From Chthonomonas sp. (GTDB taxonomy: Bacteria; Armatimonadota; Fimbriimonadia; Fimbriimonadales; Fimbriimonadaceae), in contig JAEURQ010000004.1 of NCBI GenBank assembly GCA_016788425.1, positions 62,001 to 126,000 of the forward strand: DNA of 64,000 nucleotides, in the 5' to 3' direction. Below, in pieces: positions 49,435-56,998 of the stretch. Within the stretch, counting starts at the first letter, position 1; each line of letters opens with the position of its first letter. Below the pieces are notes generated by a model, which was given only the letters and a program-made list of their open reading frames with translations, ran no database searches and was not told where the DNA came from. A program made the translations under genes and the position numbers.

Positions 49435-50337
49435 ATGGACTTTCTTGTGCTCGGCGGAACCCAGTTTGTGGGTCGCACCATCGTCAAAACCTTGCTTTCG
49501 AACGGTCACAGGGTGACCTTGCTGCACCGCGGCAACACCAACCCCGAGCTGTTTCCCGAGTGCGAGCACCTGCTCACCGATCGCCTGGAAATCGAACAGT
49601 TTGACCTCGGCGAGCGGCGCTGGGATGCGATCGTGGATGTCAGCGGCTACATTCCGCGCGCCATGACCACCGCCATCAACGCGCTGAAGGGCCGCGCCGA
49701 GCAGTACCTCTTTATCTCCACGATTAGCGTGTACGACGTGCAGGCGGGCGAGCGCGACATCCGCGAAGATCACCGCGTGCTGGAGCTCGCTGATCCAACG
49801 GTGGAAAAGGTTGACGGCGAGACTTACGGCGGCCTTAAGGTGCTTTGCGAGCGCACCCTCGAATCCGATTGGTCGGGCACTGTCACCATCGTGCGCCCCG
49901 GGCTCATCGTCGGGCCGTTTGACCACACCGACCGCTTGACGTATTGGCTGGAGCATATCCGCCGCGGCCAGCGCCGCGAACCGGTGGGCATTGATCAGCC
50001 GCTGCAAGTCATTGATGCGCGCGACCTCGCCGGGCTCGTGCTCAACCTGTTGCAAAGCCAAACGCCGGGCACGTTCAACGCGGTTGGCCCCGCTACTCCG
50101 ATGTCGTTCCGCCAAGTGCTCGACCTCGCCGTGCAAACGCTGAATCCCGCAGCGGCACTGACGCCCGGCGATTACGCCAAGCCGTTGGACATGGAGGGCG
50201 ACACCGAGCGAGAAGGCATCATGGTGGTGAATTGGGAGGCCGCGAAGGCAGCGGGATTGCGCCATCGGCCGCTGGCCGAGACCATGCGCGACGCCGTCGC
50301 GTGGTTCCAAGAACAGGGGCGCGACCTGAAATTCTAG
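49435..50337 (+). CDS. NAD-dependent epimerase/dehydratase (atypical SDR)
   Basis: A 300-residue extended SDR: MDFLVLGGTQFVGRTIVKTL with the GGTxFxG dinucleotide loop, DVSGYIPR, FISTISVYD and YGGLKVLCE, where the Tyr-x3-Lys pair is expected, and VRPGLIVGPFD. This resembles isoflavone reductase/CSP41-like atypical SDRs often annotated as epimerases. The substrate is unknown. It overlaps the small YjfB-like gene tail-to-tail by 4 nt. Confidence 0.85.
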   Translation: MDFLVLGGTQFVGRTIVKTLLSNGHRVTLLHRGNTNPELFPECEHLLTDRLEIEQFDLGERRWDAIVDVSGYIPRAMTTAINALKGRAEQYLFISTISVYDVQAGERDIREDHRVLELADPTVEKVDGETYGGLKVLCERTLESDWSGTVTIVRPGLIVGPFDHTDRLTYWLEHIRRGQRREPVGIDQPLQVIDARDLAGLVLNLLQSQTPGTFNAVGPATPMSFRQVLDLAVQTLNPAAALTPGDYAKPLDMEGDTEREGIMVVNWEAAKAAGLRHRPLAETMRDAVAWFQEQGRDLKF

Positions 50338-50522
50338 GCGCGGATATCAATAACCTGACCTTTGCCCTCGAGCATCTTCAAGAGCTCGGTGGCGGTCTCG
50401 GTTTGGGTGTCGAGGGTCTTGCGCAACAGGCTCGCTTGAACCTGCGTTTTCATCGTCTCGACCTGCTGTTCGGGCTGTAACGCCTGAATCATCGCGGTGA
50501 GTTGGCTGCCGTCGACTTTCAT
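50334..50522 (-). CDS. YjfB-like putative motility protein
   Basis: A 62-residue protein, MKVDGSQLTAMIQALQPEQQ then VQASLLRKTLDTQTETATELLKML, matching the short YjfB family (helix, VxxxLLxKxLDxQ, LLxML). The family is linked to motility only by context in Bacillus. ATG 50522 is chosen since upstream residues to 50654 lie antisense to fabD and its promoter. No flagellar gene is nearby. Confidence 0.7.
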   Translation of the reverse strand: MKVDGSQLTAMIQALQPEQQVETMKTQVQASLLRKTLDTQTETATELLKMLEGKGQVIDIRA

Positions 50523-50595
50523 CCTACTATTGGTTATTGCCACATTTCGCGGCGATCTTGAGATGGCGCGGCCAATTGTCCACGGGCCGGTCTGA

Positions 50596-50601
50596 TAAAC
50601 T
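50596..50601 (+). promoter_or_regulatory. -10 element TAAACT, 6 nt before fabD
   Basis: TGATAAACT with CGCCGC and then ATG 50608; no ribosome binding site, leaderless-type. Confidence 0.55.
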
Positions 50602-50607
50602 CGCCGC

Positions 50608-51540
50608 ATGTTTGCGGTGGTGTTTCCGGGGCAAGGCTCCCAAAAGCCGGGCATGGCGCGCGAGTTAGCAGAGCAAAACGCGGCGGCGGCCCAGGTGTTC
50701 GACCAAGTTTCGGAGGCGACGGGCCAAGACCTGCGCCAGATTTGCTGGGAACTGAGCGAGGATGATCTTCGCCAGACCCAAAACGCTCAGCTCGCGCTGT
50801 TTACGGCGGGACTCGCCGGCTGGTACGCCCTCGCGCCGAGTGTGGGCAAGCCGAGCGCATTCGCCGGACACAGCGTCGGCGAGTACGCCGCGCTGGTGGC
50901 GAGCGGCGCGTTGAGCGTGGCCGAAGGCGCGAAGCTGGTGCAGACTCGCGGCAAGCTGATGGCGAGCGCGGGCGCGACGCGCCCCGGCGGCATGGCCGCC
51001 GTGCTCGGATTGGACTCGGGGCCGCTCAGCGAGGTGTGCCTCGCGACCAGTACCGAAGGCTCGGTCGTGGTAGTCGCGAACGATAACTGCCCCGGCCAAG
51101 TCGTGGTTTCGGGCGACAAGGACGCCGTTGGTCGCATCGAAGCGGCCGCCGTCGCGGCGGGCGCGAAGCGCGTACTTCCGCTAAACGTGAGCGGCGCGTT
51201 TCACAGTCCGCTGATGGCCGACCCCGCGCTCGCCATGGGTCAGGCGGCGACCGCCGCCAACTGGACGGCCCAACACACGCCGGTGTACGCGAACGTCACG
51301 GCGCAGGCTGTCGCCGATTCCGCGGCTTGGGCCGCGCTTTTGGAGCAGCAACTACTGAACGCCGTGCGCTGGCGCGAGAGCGTCGAGGCGATGCTGGCCG
51401 CCGGGATCACCCACTTCGCCGAGTGCGGCGGCGGGGAAGTCCTGGGTGGACTGTTGCGCCGCATTAATAAAGAAGCGGTGAGCGTGGCCGTGCAAGACGC
51501 AGCCTCCCTGGCCGCCGCCCCCGGTATCCTCGAATCATGA
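50608..51540 (+). CDS. fabD: Malonyl-CoA:ACP transacylase
   Basis: A 310-residue FabD: FPGQGSQKPGM oxyanion-hole motif, nucleophile Ser89 in GHSVGEY, QTRGKLM with the substrate-binding Arg, and the later GAFHSPLM containing the catalytic His. It loads malonyl units on acyl carrier protein. It forms an ATGA overlap with fabG. Acyl carrier protein and condensing enzyme genes are not adjacent. Confidence 0.95.
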   Translation: MFAVVFPGQGSQKPGMARELAEQNAAAAQVFDQVSEATGQDLRQICWELSEDDLRQTQNAQLALFTAGLAGWYALAPSVGKPSAFAGHSVGEYAALVASGALSVAEGAKLVQTRGKLMASAGATRPGGMAAVLGLDSGPLSEVCLATSTEGSVVVVANDNCPGQVVVSGDKDAVGRIEAAAVAAGAKRVLPLNVSGAFHSPLMADPALAMGQAATAANWTAQHTPVYANVTAQAVADSAAWAALLEQQLLNAVRWRESVEAMLAAGITHFAECGGGEVLGGLLRRINKEAVSVAVQDAASLAAAPGILES

Positions 51541-52283
51541 ATCTCAGTTTTCAGGATCAGTTGGTGGTGGTCACCGGCGCAAGTCGCGGCATTGGGCGCG
51601 CTATCGCCGAGGCGTTTGGTGCGGCGGGCGCGACCGTCGCTTGCATCGCGACCAAGGCGAGCAACGCCGAGGAAACAGCCGCGGCTATTACTGCCGCCGG
51701 AGGCAAAGCGTCCGCCTACGGCCTCAACGTGAGCGACAGCGCGGCGGTGAACGCACTCACCGATGAGATTGTCGCCGCCCATGGCGCGCCGAGCGTGCTG
51801 ATCAACAACGCCGGTCTCACCCGCGACGGGCTCATGATGCGCATGAGCGACGAGGATTTCCAAACCGTGATTGATGTCAACCTGCGCGGCGCGTTCAACA
51901 CGATCCGCGCGATGAGCCGCCCGATGATGAAGGCGCGCTACGGGCGCATCGTGAACATCACCAGCATCGTGGGGTTGCATGGCGCGGCGGGGCAAACCAA
52001 CTATGCCGCGAGCAAGGCGGGCCTGGTCGGCCTGACGTACTCAGTGGCCAAGGAACTGGGCTCGCGCGGCATTACCTGCAACGCGATTGCGCCGGGGTTC
52101 ATTGAGACCGACATGACCAAGGACTTGCCCGCCGAGTTTCGCGAGAGCGTGAGCAAGAACGCCCCGGCGGGGCGTCTGGGCTCCCCGGTTGACATCGCCG
52201 CGGCGGCGGTCTTTCTCGCTAGTCGCGAGGCGGGCTACGTCACCGGGCAAGTGCTCACCGTGGACGGCGGCCTGACGATCTAA
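51537..52283 (+). CDS. fabG: 3-oxoacyl-[acyl-carrier-protein] reductase
   Basis: A 248-residue classical SDR: TGASRGIG (13-20), NNAG (90-93), Ser143, and Tyr156/Lys160 in YAASK. APGFIETDM and the C-terminal QVLTVDGGL agree with FabG. It reduces beta-ketoacyl-ACP with NADPH in fatty acid synthesis. Coupled to fabD by ATGA; its end overlaps the DUF4434 gene by 4 nt. Confidence 0.95.
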   Translation: MNLSFQDQLVVVTGASRGIGRAIAEAFGAAGATVACIATKASNAEETAAAITAAGGKASAYGLNVSDSAAVNALTDEIVAAHGAPSVLINNAGLTRDGLMMRMSDEDFQTVIDVNLRGAFNTIRAMSRPMMKARYGRIVNITSIVGLHGAAGQTNYAASKAGLVGLTYSVAKELGSRGITCNAIAPGFIETDMTKDLPAEFRESVSKNAPAGRLGSPVDIAAAAVFLASREAGYVTGQVLTVDGGLTI

Positions 52284-53188
52284 GCTTCGATCCCGAGGTG
52301 CTCGCAGTAGCGGCGGAACAGATTATGCGCCGCCGGATAACACGAGTGCGGCGAGACGAAGTGCGGGAACTCGAACGTGATGATCTTCTCGGCGACGCGG
52401 CTGGCGGCCTCCATTTTGAATCGCAAGTAACGCCAATCGGCGGGCGGAAACTTGATCGGCATGTCTCGATCGAAGGATTCGAGGTTGCTCCACAGGGTGA
52501 TGCCGAACTTCTTTGCGAGCTCGGCGATGCCGTCGATAAAGTGCGGCAACTCTTGGTAGTGGACCTGCCCATCCTGGAATGCGCAGATGTCGAACGCGCC
52601 CTGGGTCTCGCTGAAAATGCGGTTCCAGTGCTCAAATGACTCCTCCAGCGTGAAGGCGTTTTCGCCGAGTTGCTTTGCGCCTTGCGGGTAGGGCGAAATC
52701 AGCACCGGCACGTCCTTGGCGGCGCGGCAATGCCGACCGATGTGATTGAACAGATCAATGATGTGGGCGTCGTTTTTGCCCGTTTCGTGGGTGAGATACC
52801 AACCGGCAAATGACGGGTGATGGCCGTAGCGGGCGACCGCCTCGTCGATAAACGCCTGATTGATTTCGACCTCTTTCCACCACGTCCGGCGCACCCAGTG
52901 ATAGCCGCTGTCGTAGGTGCCCAAGAAGACTTTCAGGCCGTATTCGTCGGCCAGCGAATAGAACATTTCGCCCAGATCCTCGTAAATCGGCAGCAGGTCG
53001 GGCAGGCACTTGGCGGGGAAGATGCATCGGTTGCGGTAGCCCGCCCGGATGATGATGACGGTGTCCAGGCCGATGCGGTTGTAAAGCGCAAACTCGCGTC
53101 GCCACTCGGCCTCGCCCCAGTTTTGGCTGGGAATATCGTGCGTGATTTCGTCGAGGAACGTGCCGCTGATTGGAAGCATTAAGGACAT
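52280..53188 (-). CDS. DUF4434 family protein, glycoside-hydrolase-like TIM barrel
   Basis: A 302-residue protein with DUF4434 features: SGTFLDEITHDIPSQNWG at the start, EWRREFALYNRIGLDTVII, SWYLTHE-like GWYLTHETG carrying an acidic residue, FDICAFQDGQV, and LWSNLESFDRD near the end. The family is related to glycosidase barrels; the substrate is unknown. ATG 53188 is used; CATAAT lies a few nt upstream. It is divergent from an M3 peptidase gene with 47 bp between starts. Confidence 0.82.
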   Translation of the reverse strand: MSLMLPISGTFLDEITHDIPSQNWGEAEWRREFALYNRIGLDTVIIIRAGYRNRCIFPAKCLPDLLPIYEDLGEMFYSLADEYGLKVFLGTYDSGYHWVRRTWWKEVEINQAFIDEAVARYGHHPSFAGWYLTHETGKNDAHIIDLFNHIGRHCRAAKDVPVLISPYPQGAKQLGENAFTLEESFEHWNRIFSETQGAFDICAFQDGQVHYQELPHFIDGIAELAKKFGITLWSNLESFDRDMPIKFPPADWRYLRFKMEAASRVAEKIITFEFPHFVSPHSCYPAAHNLFRRYCEHLGIEA

Positions 53189-53223
53189 TATGCGAAAGGC
53201 TTCGGCGAGTGTGCCAAGCAAGA

Positions 53224-53229
53224 TACACT
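53224..53229 (+). promoter_or_regulatory. -10 element TACACT, 6 nt before an M3 peptidase gene
   Basis: GATACACT followed by GTATTC and ATG 53236; leaderless-type spacing. Confidence 0.55.
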
Positions 53230-53235
53230 GTATTC

Positions 53236-54921
53236 ATGAGCGCCCCCACCGCAAATCCTCACAAGTCCTGGTCGGACTTTGAACCCACATTTACCGAACT
53301 CGAAAACCGCCCCGTTGATGCGGCCAACCTAGAAGCTTGGCTCGCCGATTGGAGCAAGGCACAAGCCGAGGTCGAAGACCTGTACTCGCGTCTCAACGTC
53401 GCGACCACGGTGGACACCACCGATGCCGCCGCCGAAGACGCGCTCACGCACTTTTTGGATGAGGTGTTCGAGCCGTACGCGCTGGCCCTTCACAAACTGA
53501 AGGACCGTTTGGTGGAACTCAACCCCACCCAGCCTGATCTGATGGTGACCGTCCGCAACATGCGCGCCGACGCCGAAGCCTTCTGCGAAGCCAACTTGGA
53601 ACTCCAAACCGAGGAGAACAAACTCGGCATGGAGTACGACAAGGTCATCGGCGCGCAAACCGTGGAGTGGGACGGCGAGGAGATTACGCTCAGCCGACTG
53701 AGCCAGCAATACCAAAGCCCGGATCGGGCGGTGCGGCAACGCGCTTATGAAGCCGAGATGGGCCGCCGCCTTGCCGACCGCGACACGCTGAATTCGCTGT
53801 GGGCGAAGTTCTTGACGAATCGCCGGCAGCAAGCCAAGAACGCCGGGTTCGGCGACAACTTCGGCGACCTGCAATGGAAGCGGATGCACCGCTTTGACTA
53901 CTCGCCTGCCGATTGCCGCGCGTTTCACGCCGCGATCGAAGAGCGCGTGGTGCCGGCGATGGAGCGGGTGCTGGAACGCCGCCGCAGCAAGCTCGGTCTG
54001 GACACTTTGCGCCCATGGGATTCCAGCGCACCCGCGCCCGGCGAAACTCCGCTGCGCCCGTTCAACACCGATGACGAACTCATCAATCCGTGCCTGGCGA
54101 TTTTCGACCAAGTGGATCCGGTGCTCGGCGATAACTACCGCACGATGGTCAATGAGGGTCTGCTTGATCTTGGTAACCGCAAGGGCAAGGCGCCCGGCGG
54201 ATACTGCACCTCGTTCGCATTGAGCCGACGTCCGTTCATTTTCATGAATGCGGTCGGTCTGCATGGCGACGTGCAAACGTTGCTGCACGAGGCGGGCCAC
54301 GCGTTCCACGTGTTCGAATCGGCGAGCCTTCCGTACACTATGCAAATGGAAACGGGCAGCGAGGTCGCCGAAGTCGCGAGCATGTCCATGGAGCTTCTCG
54401 CCGCGCCGTATCTGGAGAAGTCGAAGGGCGGCTACTACACCGCCGAGGAGGCCAAGCGCGCCCGCATTGAGCACTTGGAAAAGTGCATTTTGTTCTGGCC
54501 GTACATGTCGGTGGTGGACGCGTTCCAGCTTTGGGTTTACGAAAATCCGGATGCGGCGCTGGACGCCAAAAACTGCGACGCCGAGTGGACGAAGTTGTGG
54601 CACCGCTTTATGAAGGGCGTAGATTACAGCGGCCTCGACGAGATCGTGGCGACCGGCTGGCACCGCAAACTGCACATCTTCCAAGTGCCGTTCTACTACA
54701 TCGAATACGGTCTAGCGCAGTTAGGCGCAATGCAGGTGTGGAACAACTCGCTGAGCGACGAAAAGGCGGCGGTAGCGGCCTATCGAAAGGCGCTGAGTCT
54801 GGGCGGAACGGTGAGCATCTCCGAGTTCTTCCGAACTGCGGGCGGCAAGTTTGCCTTTGATTCGGCGACCGTGGGTCAAGTCATCGATTTGATTGAACGC
54901 ACGATCGCCGAACTGAGCTAA
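53236..54921 (+). CDS. M3 family oligoendopeptidase
   Basis: A 561-residue M3 metallopeptidase. The zinc site is HEAGH (residues 351-355), followed about 25 residues later by the Glu ligand in EVAEVASMSMELL. GGYCTSF and the C-terminal HIFQVPFYYIEYGLAQLGA are typical of the PepF-like branch. It cleaves short peptides in the cytoplasm. ATG 53236 is supported by the TACACT element. A second, different M3 peptidase lies at 56995. Confidence 0.93.
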   Translation: MSAPTANPHKSWSDFEPTFTELENRPVDAANLEAWLADWSKAQAEVEDLYSRLNVATTVDTTDAAAEDALTHFLDEVFEPYALALHKLKDRLVELNPTQPDLMVTVRNMRADAEAFCEANLELQTEENKLGMEYDKVIGAQTVEWDGEEITLSRLSQQYQSPDRAVRQRAYEAEMGRRLADRDTLNSLWAKFLTNRRQQAKNAGFGDNFGDLQWKRMHRFDYSPADCRAFHAAIEERVVPAMERVLERRRSKLGLDTLRPWDSSAPAPGETPLRPFNTDDELINPCLAIFDQVDPVLGDNYRTMVNEGLLDLGNRKGKAPGGYCTSFALSRRPFIFMNAVGLHGDVQTLLHEAGHAFHVFESASLPYTMQMETGSEVAEVASMSMELLAAPYLEKSKGGYYTAEEAKRARIEHLEKCILFWPYMSVVDAFQLWVYENPDAALDAKNCDAEWTKLWHRFMKGVDYSGLDEIVATGWHRKLHIFQVPFYYIEYGLAQLGAMQVWNNSLSDEKAAVAAYRKALSLGGTVSISEFFRTAGGKFAFDSATVGQVIDLIERTIAELS

Positions 54922-54938
54922 GTCAGAACCCGATCAGG

Positions 54939-55433
54939 TCACTTGCCGAGCATCTTGTTGATCTCGGTGAGTGCCTTTTCGAGTTGCTCGTTCACCGGTT
55001 TGTCGCTCAGAATGCTGAGCGAAATCCCCGGCGACAGGACGATCTTGCGATCGCCGTAGGCAGCCACTTCTTCGGCCACCACGAGTTGGCGGCGCTTCGT
55101 GGGGCGCGCGTCCAGGTATCGCGAGACCACGAGGGCCAATTCTTCTTCGTTGGCGCACTGGTCGAACTCGGCGCGAATTTGCTCCAGCTTGTAGCCTTGA
55201 TCTTGGGCGCTGCGGGCTCCGACCAATCGCAGCAGGTGCGAGTAGAGGTAGCGGGCGAACTTCGGCGAGCCGATGGGCTTTGGCACAATGCCGCGGTGGA
55301 TGTAGAACCGCAGGGTGCGTCTTTGGACTTCTCGAAGCCCGGCCATGCTCAGCACGCGATTGGCGGATTCGAGCAGGTCGTCGATGTGGAACGGCGCGAA
55401 GTTTTGTTGATCAGCGAGTTTTGTTAGTGGCAC
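54939..55433 (-). CDS. MerR-like transcriptional regulator
   Basis: A 164-residue protein with a MerR-type winged helix: LLESANRVLSMAGLREVQRR, TLRFYIHRGIVPKPIGSPKF and YLYSHLLRLVGARSAQDQGY, then helices to a short C-terminal segment. The Arg-Tyr and PxG wing match MerR proteins. No ligand cysteine motif is present, so it is not a metal sensor of the known kind. It starts at GTG 55433. The 150-bp AT-rich region upstream contains TTCTTATAAAAGAA, a near-palindrome that could be its operator. Confidence 0.75.
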   Translation of the reverse strand: MPLTKLADQQNFAPFHIDDLLESANRVLSMAGLREVQRRTLRFYIHRGIVPKPIGSPKFARYLYSHLLRLVGARSAQDQGYKLEQIRAEFDQCANEEELALVVSRYLDARPTKRRQLVVAEEVAAYGDRKIVLSPGISLSILSDKPVNEQLEKALTEINKMLGK

Positions 55434-55571
55434 GTATTTGTAATGCTCCGTAGAGTTGCACCCATGTTACCGGTGTTTCTCCGTTTTTATTATTTTCTTA
55501 TAAAAGAATGTTGATTATTGTCACGTCTATGCTGATTACGTCCGAGTTTCGCGGCTAGGCCTTGGACAAGG

Positions 55572-55577
55572 TAAACT
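55572..55577 (+). promoter_or_regulatory. -10 element TAAACT, 6 nt before GTG 55584
   Basis: TAAACT, then ACCCAC, then GTG. Leaderless-type spacing on a GTG-start gene. Confidence 0.55.
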
Positions 55578-55583
55578 ACCCAC

Positions 55584-55841
55584 GTGTCCGCGAAGAAGAA
55601 ACTGACCGAGCCCAAGTGGTGGAAGAACACCTTCTTTTGGATTGCTGGCATCCTTGTGATCATCGGCATCATCGGCCTGCCATTTCTCGGCGGCGACCGT
55701 GCCATTCGCGACCCGGGCCAATTGCCCGAAGGGAATCTTGCCCTTCTCTACTGGCTCGCCGCGGTGATCATGTTTGTCAACGGGTGGCTCAGCCACAAAA
55801 ACACGGTCATGGAGTTCCAAGACCTCAAGGACATAGAATAA
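55584..55841 (+). CDS. Small two-helix membrane protein
   Basis: An 85-residue protein from GTG 55584 with a Lys-rich start (MSAKKKLTEPKWWKN) and two membrane segments (FFWIAGILVIIGIIGLPFL and LALLYWLAAVIMFVNGWL) joined by a charged loop with GGDRAIRDPGQLPEGN. No family recognised. It is 3 nt upstream of the zinc-ribbon gene, so the two are co-transcribed. Confidence 0.65.
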   Translation: MSAKKKLTEPKWWKNTFFWIAGILVIIGIIGLPFLGGDRAIRDPGQLPEGNLALLYWLAAVIMFVNGWLSHKNTVMEFQDLKDIE

Positions 55842-55844
55842 TCA

Positions 55845-56078
55845 ATGGTCAAATGTAGCGCATGCGGAAAATCGATGGAGAAAGTGCCCAACTGGCTCCA
55901 GTCGGTCAACGTAATTTTCATCTGTAACAACTGCCCGAACCGCCAAATCAAGTCGATCTCCCAGCTGAGCGTTGAAGAAGCGGCGAAGGCCCGCGCCGCC
56001 GAAGCGGCTGCGGCGGCCGCCGCCGGGGCGGCCAAGAAGGCCGAAGACTTCGGGGCTGACGCCGACGACGCCGACTAG
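55845..56078 (+). CDS. Small zinc-ribbon protein with Ala-rich tail
   Basis: A 77-residue protein: CSACGKSM then ICNNCPNRQ, a CxxC...CxxC zinc ribbon, followed by an Ala-rich helix and an acidic end (GADADDAD). Similar short ribbons occur beside membrane or ribosomal genes, but no function is assigned. It overlaps the DUF3187-like gene tail-to-tail by 4 nt. Confidence 0.65.
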   Translation: MVKCSACGKSMEKVPNWLQSVNVIFICNNCPNRQIKSISQLSVEEAAKARAAEAAAAAAAGAAKKAEDFGADADDAD

Positions 56079-56998
56079 AACCGGACGCTCAACCGCGCTC
56101 CGATTGTGAAGTCCGCGCCGACGTTCGCCAAACTCGGCGTTCGTCCGTAAAAAAGAAAATCTCCGTCCTCGACCAGATACAGGTCGAGGACTTGCTTGTT
56201 TTTGAAGGTCTGTCGCAGGCCGAACACCAGGCTGTTGTGCATGCTGTCGGCGCCGGCCGCTCCCACTTTCACGGCGGCGGGTTCGCTTTGCCACTGAATG
56301 CTCAGCCGCTTGGAACTCGAGATGTTGTAGCTCACGCCGAGTTGCTGCTGCGGAATCCAGGTCTTGGCGGCTCGCAACTCCTTGGGGCGACCCTGCCACA
56401 CCAGCCCGGCCAAGGCATGAATGCCCCACCGACCCTGTTGCCATGACCTTGCGACCGACGCACCGACATCGATGTTGCCCGAGCCAAGCAGCTGGCGCGG
56501 GTTGCCGAGCGGGAGTTTGATCGCTACGGTTGCCGGGCCGCGTCGCGCACCGACCGTGACGTCGGTAAGCCCAAACGCCGTGCCAAAGCTTCGTTGCCCG
56601 GGCGAGGTGATTCGGGTTTGCCCATGCGGCGAGTAGTCGCGCAGGGTCTGATAGCTAAAGGCGAGCCGATGCCACCAGTCAATCACCGCATCCAGCGCGC
56701 CGCCGTTGCGAGCGGCCACACCGCCCTCGATGAACCAATCATGCTCGTGCAGACCCAGTTGGACCCGCTGCATTTCCCAATCTTCCACCACCACGGGCGA
56801 GAAATTGCGCGGCTCCTCGCGATAGTCGTTGGCGATCGTGAGCTCGTACGTCCACACCCGCTCGCCGCGCTGAATTTTGAGATCCGGAAAGCCCATCCGC
56901 AAAAACGGCATGCTGTACGCGCGGTGATTCCGGACATTCAGCTGCGCCCCGGCCAGAACCGCGGCCCCAACAAGCCCCGCAACGAGCGTCAATTTCAT
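56075..56998 (-). CDS. DUF3187-like exported barrel protein
   Basis: A 307-residue exported protein: signal peptide MKLTLVAGLVGAAVLAGAQ, then NVRNHRAYSMPFLRMGFPD, YELTIANDYRE, HDWFIEGGVAARNGGALDAVIDWWHR and LADVTVG-like GLTDVTVGARRGP, consistent with the DUF3187 layout. The C-terminus ends in IGARLSVRF, a terminal barrel strand. It is probably in the outer membrane. Its ATG overlaps the stop of the upstream oligoendopeptidase gene as ATGA. Confidence 0.75.
   Translation of the reverse strand: MKLTLVAGLVGAAVLAGAQLNVRNHRAYSMPFLRMGFPDLKIQRGERVWTYELTIANDYREEPRNFSPVVVEDWEMQRVQLGLHEHDWFIEGGVAARNGGALDAVIDWWHRLAFSYQTLRDYSPHGQTRITSPGQRSFGTAFGLTDVTVGARRGPATVAIKLPLGNPRQLLGSGNIDVGASVARSWQQGRWGIHALAGLVWQGRPKELRAAKTWIPQQQLGVSYNISSSKRLSIQWQSEPAAVKVGAAGADSMHNSLVFGLRQTFKNKQVLDLYLVEDGDFLFYGRTPSLANVGADFTIGARLSVRF

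Noticed and set aside
53329-54684. 451-codon minus-strand frame
   Set aside because: Antisense of the M3 peptidase gene, which is certain from HEAGH.
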